Below are positions 25,787-34,273 of a stretch of 64,000 bases of DNA, piece after piece. The position numbers and the translations under genes are program-made. Location: NCBI RefSeq assembly GCF_021533195.1, contig NZ_JAJNKB010000006.1, forward strand, positions 124,001-188,000. Direction: 5' to 3'. Position 1 is the stretch's first letter, and the number at the start of each line of letters is the position of its first letter. This stretch comes from Portibacter marinus. GTDB taxonomy: Bacteria > Bacteroidota > Bacteroidia > Chitinophagales > Saprospiraceae. Below the pieces are notes generated by a model. That model made no database searches. It saw only the letters and a list, made by a program, of their open reading frames with translations, and was not told the origin of the DNA.

Positions 25787-26317
25787 CTAAACTGCCTTGG
25801 CTGTATGGAGGTCGCCAAATTGTCTGTGTATCATTTCTTTTAAAGCTCTTCTGGCAAAGAAGATTCTACTTTTAACAGTACCCAGAGGCAAATCTAAATC
25901 GTCAGCTATTTCCTGATACTTGAAACCCTGATAATGCATTTCAAATGGCACTCTGATAGAGTCTTCTAAACTTGCAATCATATTCTTAAGCTCTTTCATC
26001 AAGATATTGGAATGTGCATCATTTGAAATGGTGGCGCTTCCGCTATTGATGAAATACATATTATCAGTGGAATCGATAATTGTATTTGCTTTTGCTTTCC
26101 TTCTATAGTTGTTAATGAAGATGTTCTTCATTATTGTAAACAACCAGGCTTTGAAATTTGTACCGGGTCGGAACTTATCTCTGTTAGTAATCGCTCTATA
26201 TGCAGTTTCCTGATACAGATCTTTTGCATCTTCAGTGTTCTTTGTCAAGTTGTATGCAAAGGAATGAAGCAAACCTGAAAGGCTGTCTAATTTTGTATCG
26301 AACTCTATAGTGGACAT
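25787..26317 (-). CDS. ECF-type RNA polymerase sigma factor
   Basis: A 176-residue sigma-70 family protein with region 2 (about residues 12-85, including DAKDLYQETAYRAI and FKAWLFTIMKNIFINNYRR) and region 4 (about 115-170, including YQEIADDLDLPLGTVKSRIFFARRAL). There is no anti-sigma gene next to it. The segment between regions 2 and 4 is Ser/Asn-rich. It carries its own terminator and a good -7 box upstream, so it is a single-gene unit. The signal it answers is unknown. Confidence 0.93.
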   Translation of the reverse strand: MSTIEFDTKLDSLSGLLHSFAYNLTKNTEDAKDLYQETAYRAITNRDKFRPGTNFKAWLFTIMKNIFINNYRRKAKANTIIDSTDNMYFINSGSATISNDAHSNILMKELKNMIASLEDSIRVPFEMHYQGFKYQEIADDLDLPLGTVKSRIFFARRALKEMIHRQFGDLHTAKAV

Positions 26318-26337
26318 ATTTCCTTACTTTTGTTTAA

Positions 26338-26345
26338 CAAATATA
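26338..26345 (-). promoter_or_regulatory. Candidate -7 element of the sigma-factor gene
   Basis: The minus-strand octamer TATATTTG is an exact match to the Bacteroidota -7 consensus TAnnTTTG and lies 20 bases above the ATG. No TTTG is found at the expected -33 distance. A hairpin (aagtct/agactt, 26367-26384) followed by a short T run on the minus strand lies just upstream. This is suggestive only. Confidence 0.35.
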
Positions 26346-26587
26346 AATAAAACTTAAACAAAAAAGAAGTCTTTTGGGAGACTTTTTGTGCATGATATTG
26401 TAAGTTATTGACATTCAATCGCTTAATGCGTGAAAAAAATTCACAGAAAATTATTTTTTAGCGCATTTTGCTCGAAAATGATGATTTCCGATAAAATTGT
26501 GATGATTTTATTTACAATTCATTAACAAGTCAGGTGGAGGTTACCCATCTAATGGTTCTTTTAAATTCAATTATCTTCGAATTTTAT

Positions 26588-27313
26588 ATGCTCATAAAAA
26601 CAACAGGAATCATTCTCAGGTCCATGAAATATGGAGAAACCAGTCTCATCATGGATATCTATTCTAGGGATTATGGTTTGAACAGTTATATTATAGGTGG
26701 TGTACGCAATAAAAAGGCGAAAACGCAAGCTGGCCTCTGTCAGATTATGTCTTTGGTGGAATTTGTAGCATACCATAAAAATACTAAAGGATTATTCAGA
26801 ATTAAAGAGATTTCCAGCGCTCATCTTTATCAAAGAATTCCATTTGAAATTCTTCGCTCCTCCGTTGGAATGTTTATGATTGAAGTTTTGAAGAATGTGC
26901 TCAAAGATGACGAGGAGAATCCCAAACTGTTCAGTTTTATCTTTCAATGGTTTTTATTTCTGGATCAGACTCCAACTTCAGTCAATAATGCTCATTTGTT
27001 ATTTATGATTGAATTAGCAGGTGAAATAGGAATACAGCCAAGAGATAATTTCAGTGTTAATTATCCTTATTTTGATTTGATGGATGGTCAATTTATTTCC
27101 GATACACCTGATCATCACTATTTCCTGGACCTCACCGAATCTGAAAGCCTATATGATATAATGATGCAGGAAAGAGAATATGTGCATGAATTGTCTTTAA
27201 CCAATGTCGAGCGAAGAAATATTCTTGATAAATTGATCCTATTCTATAAATTACATATAGATTCAATGAAAGAATTACATACATATCAAATTCTTAATGA
27301 AATTTTAGCTTAA
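26588..27313 (+). CDS. recO: DNA repair protein RecO
   Basis: RecO loads RecA onto SSB-coated DNA in the RecFOR pathway. The protein begins MLIKTTGIILRSMKYGETSLI, the OB-fold signature of RecO, followed by YSRDYG and GGVRNKKAK. The helical C-terminal part is divergent, as usual in Bacteroidota, and the zinc-finger cysteines of some RecO proteins are absent. The GTG at 26534 would add 18 residues before the conserved start, so the ATG at 26588 is chosen. The TAA is followed with no gap by the ATG of the next gene. Confidence 0.88.
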   Translation: MLIKTTGIILRSMKYGETSLIMDIYSRDYGLNSYIIGGVRNKKAKTQAGLCQIMSLVEFVAYHKNTKGLFRIKEISSAHLYQRIPFEILRSSVGMFMIEVLKNVLKDDEENPKLFSFIFQWFLFLDQTPTSVNNAHLLFMIELAGEIGIQPRDNFSVNYPYFDLMDGQFISDTPDHHYFLDLTESESLYDIMMQEREYVHELSLTNVERRNILDKLILFYKLHIDSMKELHTYQILNEILA

Positions 27314-29308
27314 ATGTCAAGCAGCTATTCTCCAGGTATATTTAATCAATCTGAACAAGTCGGAAAAAAGAAAATGCGGAAATTATACCGCGAGATGTTG
27401 AAGGCGAGAATGATAGAAGAGAAAATGCTAAACCTTCTCAGACAAGGTCGGATTTCCAAATGGTTTTCCGGTATAGGACAGGAAGCCATCGCAGTCGGGT
27501 GCACATTAGCCATGAAGAAGGAGGAATACATTTTTCCGATGCACAGGAATCTCGGAGTGTTTACTTCAAGAGGTATACCTTTGCACAGGCTTTTTGCTCA
27601 ATGGCAAGGAAAGGTAGAAGGTTTTACGAAAGGTAGAGATCGTTCATTTCACTTTGGAACTCAGGAATATAGGATAGTTGGGATGATTTCACACCTGGCC
27701 GCACAGCTGTCCCTGGCATCAGGTGTAGGCCTGGCTCATCAATTGTCTGGCGAAGAAAATGTCGCCCTTGCATTTACTGGTGAAGGGGGAACAAGTGAAG
27801 GTGAATTTCATGAAGCATTAAATATGGCGTCAGTCTGGAGCCTTCCCGTCATTTTCGTCATCGAAAATAATGGATACGGGCTATCTACACCTGTTTCCGA
27901 GCAATATGCTTGTGAAAGGCTTTCTGATCGAGCTGTAGGGTATGGTATGGAGGGACTAACCATAGATGGTAATAACGTCTTAGAGGTCTATCAGACCATT
28001 TCTAATTTGGCGAGGTCTATTCGTGAAAACCCTCGACCAGTTTTAGTAGAATGTATGACTTTTCGAATGCGAGGACATGAGGAGGCATCAGGTACCAAGT
28101 ATGTCCCCGATCAGTTAATGTCAGAATGGGAATCGAAAGATCCCATCACGAACTATGAATTATTTCTCTTAGAGGAAGGGTTACTCACAGAAGAAGACAT
28201 TTTGGACATCAGAGTTGAATTTAAGTCAATGATAGAGGCTGAATTAGCTGCAACTGAGCATTTTACAGATCCTGTACACAGTGAAATGGAGATGGAAGAT
28301 GTATTCAAGTCTTCGGCAGTCATCGAAAAACTACCTTCAGAAGAGGTTGAGGAAATTAGATTCATAGATGCCATATCTTCAGGACTGGATGAGGGAATGA
28401 GAACTTTTGATGATTTGATCCTGATGGGACAGGATATTGCGGAATATGGAGGAGTGTTTAAGATTACCGATGGATTTGTAGATCGATATGGTAAGGAGCG
28501 GGTCAGAAATACGCCCATTTGTGAAAGTGCAGTATTAGGAATCGCTGTGGGATTAAGTATCAAAGGATATAAGTCCATGGTTGAAATGCAGTTTTCGGAT
28601 TTTGTAAGCTGTGGTTTCAACCAAATCGTGAATAACATGGCGAAGCTACACTACAGGTGGGGACAGCATGTAGACTGTGTCATTCGCATGCCGACCGGAG
28701 GATCAGTGGGAGCAGGACCATTTCATTCTCAATCTACGGAGGCATGGTTCACACATGTGCCTGGACTTAAAGTTGTGTATCCTTCTAATGCTATAGATGC
28801 CAAGGGGCTATTGTTTAGCGCAATTGTAGATCCGAATCCGGTTTTATATTTTGAACATAAAGCACTGTATCGCTCGGTGACCGGCAAGGTACCGAAAGGA
28901 TCATATACGGTGGAAATAGGAAAAGCGCGATTGGCTAGGGAGGGCAAAGATTTTTCAATCATTACTTATGGCCTAGGAGTTCACTGGGCACAAAAATGCA
29001 TAGAGAAGTTGGATGTTGATGGGGAGGTATTGGACTTAAGGACACTATCACCTTTAGATTATGAAGCGATTGATGCAACGGTGCGTAAAACCAATCGGGT
29101 CATTTTACTTCATGAAGACAGTATGTTGGGTGGACTTGCCGGCGAATTGTCCGCTTACATTGCAGAGCATTTGTTTGAGCACCTGGATGCTCCATTAATG
29201 AGAGTTGCTAGTTTGGATACACCGATCCCATTTTCTGGAGAACTTGAAAAAGTATTTATGGCAGATTTCAGGTTGGAAGAGGCGGTTGAAAGGATTTTGA
29301 GGTATTAG
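27314..29308 (+). CDS. 2-oxoacid dehydrogenase E1, alpha and beta fused
   Basis: A 664-residue fusion of E1 alpha (about residues 1-330) and E1 beta (about 345-664), giving the decarboxylating component of a branched-chain 2-oxoacid or pyruvate dehydrogenase complex. The alpha part has GIGQEAIAVG, then the ThDP/Mg2+ region GEGGTSEGEFHEALN ending at VIENNGYG, and RMRGHEEASG. The beta part has TPICESAVLGIAVG, PTGGSVGAGPFHSQS and YFEHKALYR. The usual GDG of the ThDP motif reads GEG here. No E2 or E3 gene is adjacent. It follows recO without a gap, and repeat array A begins right after the stop. Confidence 0.88.
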   Translation: MSSSYSPGIFNQSEQVGKKKMRKLYREMLKARMIEEKMLNLLRQGRISKWFSGIGQEAIAVGCTLAMKKEEYIFPMHRNLGVFTSRGIPLHRLFAQWQGKVEGFTKGRDRSFHFGTQEYRIVGMISHLAAQLSLASGVGLAHQLSGEENVALAFTGEGGTSEGEFHEALNMASVWSLPVIFVIENNGYGLSTPVSEQYACERLSDRAVGYGMEGLTIDGNNVLEVYQTISNLARSIRENPRPVLVECMTFRMRGHEEASGTKYVPDQLMSEWESKDPITNYELFLLEEGLLTEEDILDIRVEFKSMIEAELAATEHFTDPVHSEMEMEDVFKSSAVIEKLPSEEVEEIRFIDAISSGLDEGMRTFDDLILMGQDIAEYGGVFKITDGFVDRYGKERVRNTPICESAVLGIAVGLSIKGYKSMVEMQFSDFVSCGFNQIVNNMAKLHYRWGQHVDCVIRMPTGGSVGAGPFHSQSTEAWFTHVPGLKVVYPSNAIDAKGLLFSAIVDPNPVLYFEHKALYRSVTGKVPKGSYTVEIGKARLAREGKDFSIITYGLGVHWAQKCIEKLDVDGEVLDLRTLSPLDYEAIDATVRKTNRVILLHEDSMLGGLAGELSAYIAEHLFEHLDAPLMRVASLDTPIPFSGELEKVFMADFRLEEAVERILRY

Positions 29309-29850
29309 TTTATCGCTATTCGAAGCTCGCTATTCGCAGTTTGCTGTTCCCTTAAAGAGCTGAAGCAGAGCTTTGCAGAGAAGCAAGGTCTTTATGGGAT
29401 AAGAAGCCGGGCTTCGCTATTCGAAACTCGTTATTCGCTTTTTGCTGTTCCCTTAAAGAGCTAAAGCAGAGCTTTGTAGAAAAGCAAGGTCTTTAAGGGA
29501 TAAGAAGCCGGGCTTCGCTATTCGAAACTCGTTATTCGTTATTCGCTTTTTGCTGTTCCCTTAAAGAGCTAAAGCAGAGCTTTGCAGAGAAGCAAGGTCT
29601 TTAAGGGATAAGGAGCCGGGCTTCGCTATTCGAAACTCGTTATTCGTTATTCGCTTTTTGCTGTTCCCTTAAAGAGCTAAAGCAGAGCTTTGTAGAGAAG
29701 CAAGGTCTTTAAGGGATAAGGAGCCGGGCTTCGCTATTCGAAACTCGTTATTCTCAATTGGCTGTTACCTTTAAGAGCTGCCGCCGGGCTTTGCAGCGCA
29801 GAAAGCTCTTCAAGGGATGAGTAGGTGAGATTCGATATTCTTATTTCGTA
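29309..29850. repeat. Repeat array A: nested-hairpin units, about five copies
   Basis: Five tandem copies are recognised by tgctgttccc at 29342, 29443, 29551 and 29659 and a degenerate form near 29760, with spacings of 101, 108, 108 and about 101. Each unit holds an outer stem tcccttaaaga/tctttaaggga (11 bp, perfect in copies 2-4, one mismatch in copy 1) around 30 bases. Inside is a smaller hairpin, gctaaagc-aga-gctttgc, with one bulged base. Copies 2 and 4 change the last C to T, which keeps pairing as G-U. Between hairpins lie words such as attcgaaactcgttattcg. Copy 5 has diverged in sequence but keeps the layout. No open frame of note lies in the array, and 29851-29985 holds only the upstream region of the next gene. 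Confidence 0.85.
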
Positions 29851-29985
29851 AACCCCCAACTCCGAATCCCGAACTGCCAACAACAAATAGCGAACATTCA
29901 ACAACACCAAACCACAATCCAATTCGTTAAACTATATAAAATACGAACTAGAATAAGTACTTTCGCACCATAAAATTGAATTACA

Positions 29986-30393
29986 ATGAACTTAGAAAAA
30001 TACGTCGCCGTCAGTGGGCAACCAGGAATCTTTGAACTCGTTGCTACCAGAAATAACGGACTTCTGGTCGCTGATATGGATACCAAAAAAACCAAGTTTT
30101 ACACCATGAGAAAACACCAGTTTACCCCACTTGGCTCGGTTGCGATTTACACATACGGCGATGCAGTAGCTATTGGTGATGTGTTTAAAAGCATGAATGA
30201 CCAGGCACAAGAAAATCCAATCCCTTCGGCAAATGAACCAGCACCGGTGCTCTTCGACTACTTCGATAAAATACTACCGGACTTCGATAGAGATAGAGTC
30301 TTCGTCAGTGATATTAAGAAAGTGATCAAATGGTATAATTTTCTCGACGAGCGCAATATTCTCGATTTCAGCTCAAAAGACGAAGAGGAATAA
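29986..30393 (+). CDS. DUF5606 protein
   Basis: A 135-residue cytoplasmic protein of a family I know as DUF5606, conserved in Bacteroidota. The N-terminal part reads LEKYVAVSGQPGIFELVATR, then LVADMDTKKTKF and FTPLGSVAIYT. A C-terminal segment with DFDRDRVFVSDIKKVIKWYN follows and ends in an acidic tail. It shows no enzyme motif, and its function is unknown. It is followed 16 bases later by purine nucleoside phosphorylase. Confidence 0.8.
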   Translation: MNLEKYVAVSGQPGIFELVATRNNGLLVADMDTKKTKFYTMRKHQFTPLGSVAIYTYGDAVAIGDVFKSMNDQAQENPIPSANEPAPVLFDYFDKILPDFDRDRVFVSDIKKVIKWYNFLDERNILDFSSKDEEE

Positions 30394-30409
30394 ACAATAC
30401 TCATAATCC

Positions 30410-31231
30410 ATGACCCAATCCCACTTTGATCAGGTACAAGAAGCCGTAAAATTTCTTAAAAATGCCATGGATCAGAGCGTTAAAAATGCCGCTATCCTTG
30501 GTACTGGTCTTGGGGGATTCATTGAAAACATTGACATACAAAAAGAGATCCCCTATGAGGAGATACCATATTTCCCCAAAACTACAGTTGATTCCCATGC
30601 TGGTAAATTAGTCATCGGCCATTTGAATCAAACACCCATCATCGTCATGTCAGGCAGATTTCATTATTACGAAGGTTACTCCATGAAAGAAGTAACCTTT
30701 CCCATCCGTGTATTTCAACGGTTGGGCATCCAAAATCTATATATCACCAATGTGGCCGGGGGAACAAATCCCGATTTTAACGCTGGCGACCTGGTGATCA
30801 TTCGTGATCATATTTATAAGATGCCGGATAATCCGCTAAGAGGCAAGAATGATGAACGCTTTGGACCAAGATTTCCGGACTTGAAGAATACTTATTGCAC
30901 TGAACTACGTTCGAAAGCACACAAAATCGCATCCCAAACCAACATGGTCATCAAGGAAGGGGTGTATTATGCCCTCCCCGGACCCAATTTGGAAACACCT
31001 GCAGAATACGAAATGATCCATAGGATGGGAGGTGACTTAGTAGGGATGTCAACCATTCCGGAGGTCCTGGTAGCCAAGCATGGTGGTCTGAACATATTTG
31101 CAGTCTCCATTGTTTCTAATGTTTGCTATCCACTAGATCGAATTACAGAAACAACAATTGAATCGGTCATGGACATAGCTGAGCGCTCTGGTTCGAAATT
31201 ATCGACACTTTTAACAGCGCTTATTTCATAA
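30410..31231 (+). CDS. Purine nucleoside phosphorylase
   Basis: A 273-residue enzyme that cleaves inosine and guanosine with phosphate to free base and ribose 1-phosphate. It belongs to the trimeric PNP/MTAP family. The phosphate-binding motifs are GTGLGGFI (about residues 27-34), SHAGKLVIG, and SGRFHYYEGYSMKEVTFP with the active-site His. NVAGGTNPDF and GDLVGMSTIPEVLVA form the purine-binding part. It sits between DUF5606 and uvrA in the same direction. Confidence 0.92.
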   Translation: MTQSHFDQVQEAVKFLKNAMDQSVKNAAILGTGLGGFIENIDIQKEIPYEEIPYFPKTTVDSHAGKLVIGHLNQTPIIVMSGRFHYYEGYSMKEVTFPIRVFQRLGIQNLYITNVAGGTNPDFNAGDLVIIRDHIYKMPDNPLRGKNDERFGPRFPDLKNTYCTELRSKAHKIASQTNMVIKEGVYYALPGPNLETPAEYEMIHRMGGDLVGMSTIPEVLVAKHGGLNIFAVSIVSNVCYPLDRITETTIESVMDIAERSGSKLSTLLTALIS

Positions 31232-31251
31232 ATTTTGCAAACTTTGCGCGC

Positions 31252-34074
31252 GTGAGCACAAATGATATAGAAGTAATCGGGGCTAAAGAGCACAACCTGA
31301 AGGAAATTTCGCTCAATATCCCTAAAAATAAGCTGGTTGTCATTACCGGCGTGTCGGGTAGTGGAAAGTCCTCCCTGGCTTTTGATACCATTTATGCGGA
31401 AGGCCAACGCCGTTATATGGAAACTTTTTCAGCCTATGCTCGTCAATTCCTTGGCAGTATGGACCGGCCGGAAGTGGAGAAAATCAATGGTCTGTCCCCA
31501 GTAATCTCCATTGAACAAAAAACAACGGCGTGGAATCCGCGATCTACCGTTGGCACTACCACTGAGATCTATGACTTCATGAGATTGCTTTTTGCCAGAG
31601 CATCTGACGCCTATTCTTATGTGACGGGGAAGAAAATGGTCAAATATACAGAGGATCAGATTTTTGAAACCATTCTTGAGGAATATGAAGGACGCAAAAT
31701 CAGTATTCTGGCACCATTGATCAGATCCAGGAAAGGGCATTACCGCGAATTATTTGAAAGAACTTTCAAAAAAGGCTTTACTAAAGTTCGGGTTGATGGC
31801 GAAATCATTGACCTAAAACCTGGTCTACAAGTTGATCGATACAAGGTCCATGATATTGAAGTAGTCATCGACAGGATAAAAGTAGAAGAGGGGAAGCGAG
31901 ATAGGCTTAGGGCCTCTTTGCAAATGGCTTACAGAATGTCCTCAGATTTTGTTATGATACACGACATGGAGAAGGACGAAATAGTGCCTTACAGCAAGCG
32001 TCTCATGGATCCGGAAAGCGGTATTTCATACGAAGAACCTTCCCCCAATACCTTTTCGTTCAATTCTCCCTATGGCTCCTGCAAAAAATGTCGGGGATTA
32101 GGTTCAGTGAACTCTGTGGACATGTCGAAAGTGATACCAGATGATTCCAAAAGTATAAAGGAAGTGGGCATTGCGCCATTCGGAGAGGTGAGGGACACCC
32201 ATACCTTTAAGCAACTCAAAGCCATAGCAAAAAAATACAAGTTCAGTTTCAGCACACCAGTCAAGGAAATTCCCGAGAAAGCGCTTGAAACCATTTTGCA
32301 TGGTGGAGACAAATCGGTTAAATCAAAGGTTCCCGGCATTTCACATGATTTTGTTTACAATTTGGCTGAGGAAGGGTTGGTCAATATGTTGGTGAGGTGG
32401 TATGAAGATTCTTCTTCGGAGAAAATTCGATCCTGGGCTGAGGAATTTATGGAAGTCGTGACTTGTCCTGAATGTGATGGCTATCGATTAATGAAGGAAT
32501 CATTGCATTACAAAATTGCTGACAAGCATATCGGTGAACTGGCAGCTATGGATCTATCGGAACTCAAAGAATGGTTCGATGTTGTGGAGGCGAAGATGTC
32601 TGATAAGCAGAAGGCCATCGCTAAAGATGTGCTTAAAGAGATCAGAGATCGGTTAGGTTTCCTTCTTGAAGTGGGATTAGACTACTTAAGTGTGGATCGC
32701 CCTACCCGGACACTATCCGGAGGTGAATCTCAGCGAACAAGGCTGGCCACTCAGATTGGATCTCAATTAACGGGTATTACCTATATTCTTGATGAACCCT
32801 CTATCGGTTTGCACCAGAGAGATAACCAGCGCCTGATTAAAGCTTTAAAGAACTTAACAACGATTGGAAATACCGTCATAGTGGTGGAGCATGATAAGGA
32901 CATCATGCTGGCATCGGACTATCTTGTTGATTTAGGACCCGGAGCCGGCGAACTTGGTGGAGATATCGTTGCTGAAGGCAGTCCGGAAGATTTTATGAAA
33001 ATTGACAGTATTACCGCAGATTATTTGGCTGGCCGCAAAGACATTGAGGTGCCTAAGAAACGTCGCAAAGGAACGGGGAAGAAGCTTATTTTAACAGGAG
33101 CTAAAGGCCACAACCTTCAAAATCAAAAGCTTGAAATTGAGCTAGGAACCTTGACATGCATCACAGGGGTTTCAGGAAGTGGAAAGTCCTCACTGATCAA
33201 TCAGACGCTGTATCCTATTTTGAGACAGCACTTCTACAAGAGCGTTAAGAAACCATTGGAATATGACGCTATAAAGGGATTAGAGCATTTGGATAAGGTC
33301 ATCGAAATAGATCAGTCGCCCATCGGGAGAACGCCAAGATCTAACCCTGCGACCTATACCGGTGTATTTACTGACATTAGAAAAATATTTGCCAAAGTTC
33401 CGGAAGCACAGATTAGAGGTTATAAGATTGGTCGTTTTTCTTTTAATGTCAAAGGGGGCAGATGTGAAGTGTGTGGAGGTGGAGGCCAACGAGCGATCGA
33501 AATGAATTTTCTACCGGATGTTTATGTAGATTGTGAAGAATGTCAAGGTCGGCGATATAATAGGGAAACGCTTGAAATTATCTACAAAGGCAAGAACATT
33601 TCAGATGTTTTAAACATGACGGTTGCTGAAGCGACCAAGTTTTTTGAAAATATTCCTTCGATTTACAGGAAATTAAAAACGCTTAGGGATGTTGGTTTAG
33701 GCTATATTACTTTAGGCCAACAAGCTACAACGCTTTCAGGAGGCGAAGCACAGCGGGTTAAGCTTGCTGAAGAATTATCCAAAAGGGATACTGGTCGCAC
33801 GATATATATTCTGGATGAACCAACCACTGGCTTGCATTTTGAAGACATTCAACATTTGATTCGGGTCATGAATCGACTGGTTGATAAAGGCAATACGGTG
33901 TTAGTGATAGAACACAATATGGACATCATTAAAGTGGCTGATCGTATTGTGGATCTCGGTCCGGATGGTGGTTCGAGAGGAGGCAAGATTGTATATAACG
34001 GTACGCCTGAAAAGATGTTGAAAATAAAGGACAAGAATGAGACTGCTCGATTTTTGGCGACTGAATTGAAATAA
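31252..34074 (+). CDS. uvrA: Excinuclease ABC subunit A
   Basis: UvrA recognises bulky DNA lesions as a dimer and loads UvrB in nucleotide excision repair. The 940-residue protein has two ABC ATPase halves: Walker A GVSGSGKSSLAFDT (residues 34-47) with signature LSGGESQRTRLA, and Walker A GVSGSGKSSLINQT (about residue 643) with LSGGEAQRVKLAEEL. Zinc-binding cysteines appear in CKKCRGLG and CPECDGYR in the first half and CEVCGGGGQRA with CEECQG in the second. The start is GTG at 31252, immediately before STNDIEVIGAKEHNLK. Confidence 0.97.
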   Translation: MSTNDIEVIGAKEHNLKEISLNIPKNKLVVITGVSGSGKSSLAFDTIYAEGQRRYMETFSAYARQFLGSMDRPEVEKINGLSPVISIEQKTTAWNPRSTVGTTTEIYDFMRLLFARASDAYSYVTGKKMVKYTEDQIFETILEEYEGRKISILAPLIRSRKGHYRELFERTFKKGFTKVRVDGEIIDLKPGLQVDRYKVHDIEVVIDRIKVEEGKRDRLRASLQMAYRMSSDFVMIHDMEKDEIVPYSKRLMDPESGISYEEPSPNTFSFNSPYGSCKKCRGLGSVNSVDMSKVIPDDSKSIKEVGIAPFGEVRDTHTFKQLKAIAKKYKFSFSTPVKEIPEKALETILHGGDKSVKSKVPGISHDFVYNLAEEGLVNMLVRWYEDSSSEKIRSWAEEFMEVVTCPECDGYRLMKESLHYKIADKHIGELAAMDLSELKEWFDVVEAKMSDKQKAIAKDVLKEIRDRLGFLLEVGLDYLSVDRPTRTLSGGESQRTRLATQIGSQLTGITYILDEPSIGLHQRDNQRLIKALKNLTTIGNTVIVVEHDKDIMLASDYLVDLGPGAGELGGDIVAEGSPEDFMKIDSITADYLAGRKDIEVPKKRRKGTGKKLILTGAKGHNLQNQKLEIELGTLTCITGVSGSGKSSLINQTLYPILRQHFYKSVKKPLEYDAIKGLEHLDKVIEIDQSPIGRTPRSNPATYTGVFTDIRKIFAKVPEAQIRGYKIGRFSFNVKGGRCEVCGGGGQRAIEMNFLPDVYVDCEECQGRRYNRETLEIIYKGKNISDVLNMTVAEATKFFENIPSIYRKLKTLRDVGLGYITLGQQATTLSGGEAQRVKLAEELSKRDTGRTIYILDEPTTGLHFEDIQHLIRVMNRLVDKGNTVLVIEHNMDIIKVADRIVDLGPDGGSRGGKIVYNGTPEKMLKIKDKNETARFLATELK

Positions 34075-34091
34075 AAGAATTTTTGGGATCT

Positions 34092-34236
34092 AATGCTATA
34101 GGGCTTGCAAATTTATCAGGCAACTTACAGCAATGCCATAGGACTTGCAAATTTAAATTATGATCTGCTTATCTGTTGATGGACTTACAAAATGTTTTGA
34201 AACCTGCAGACATATCATGGGACCTAAATAATGTCA
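34092..34236. repeat. Degenerate 40-bp tandem repeat between uvrA and the sulfatase
   Basis: A 24-base word at 34092 recurs exactly 40 bases later at 34132 with two mismatches. A weaker third copy with ggacttacaa sits at 34181, again 40 bases on, and traces (acctaaat) follow near 34221. Related half-words (caacttacag, tccttacaaatt) suggest an older unit of about 20 bases. It fills the gap between convergent uvrA and sulfatase stops. No hairpin terminator was recognised there. Confidence 0.6.
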
Positions 34237-34273
34237 TGTCCTTACAAATTCATTTGAAAGATGTCGACAAACC

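Noticed and set aside
29309-29850. Array A as a CRISPR array
   Set aside because: Units are 101-108 bases, the intervals between hairpins are repeated too, and no cas gene is present.
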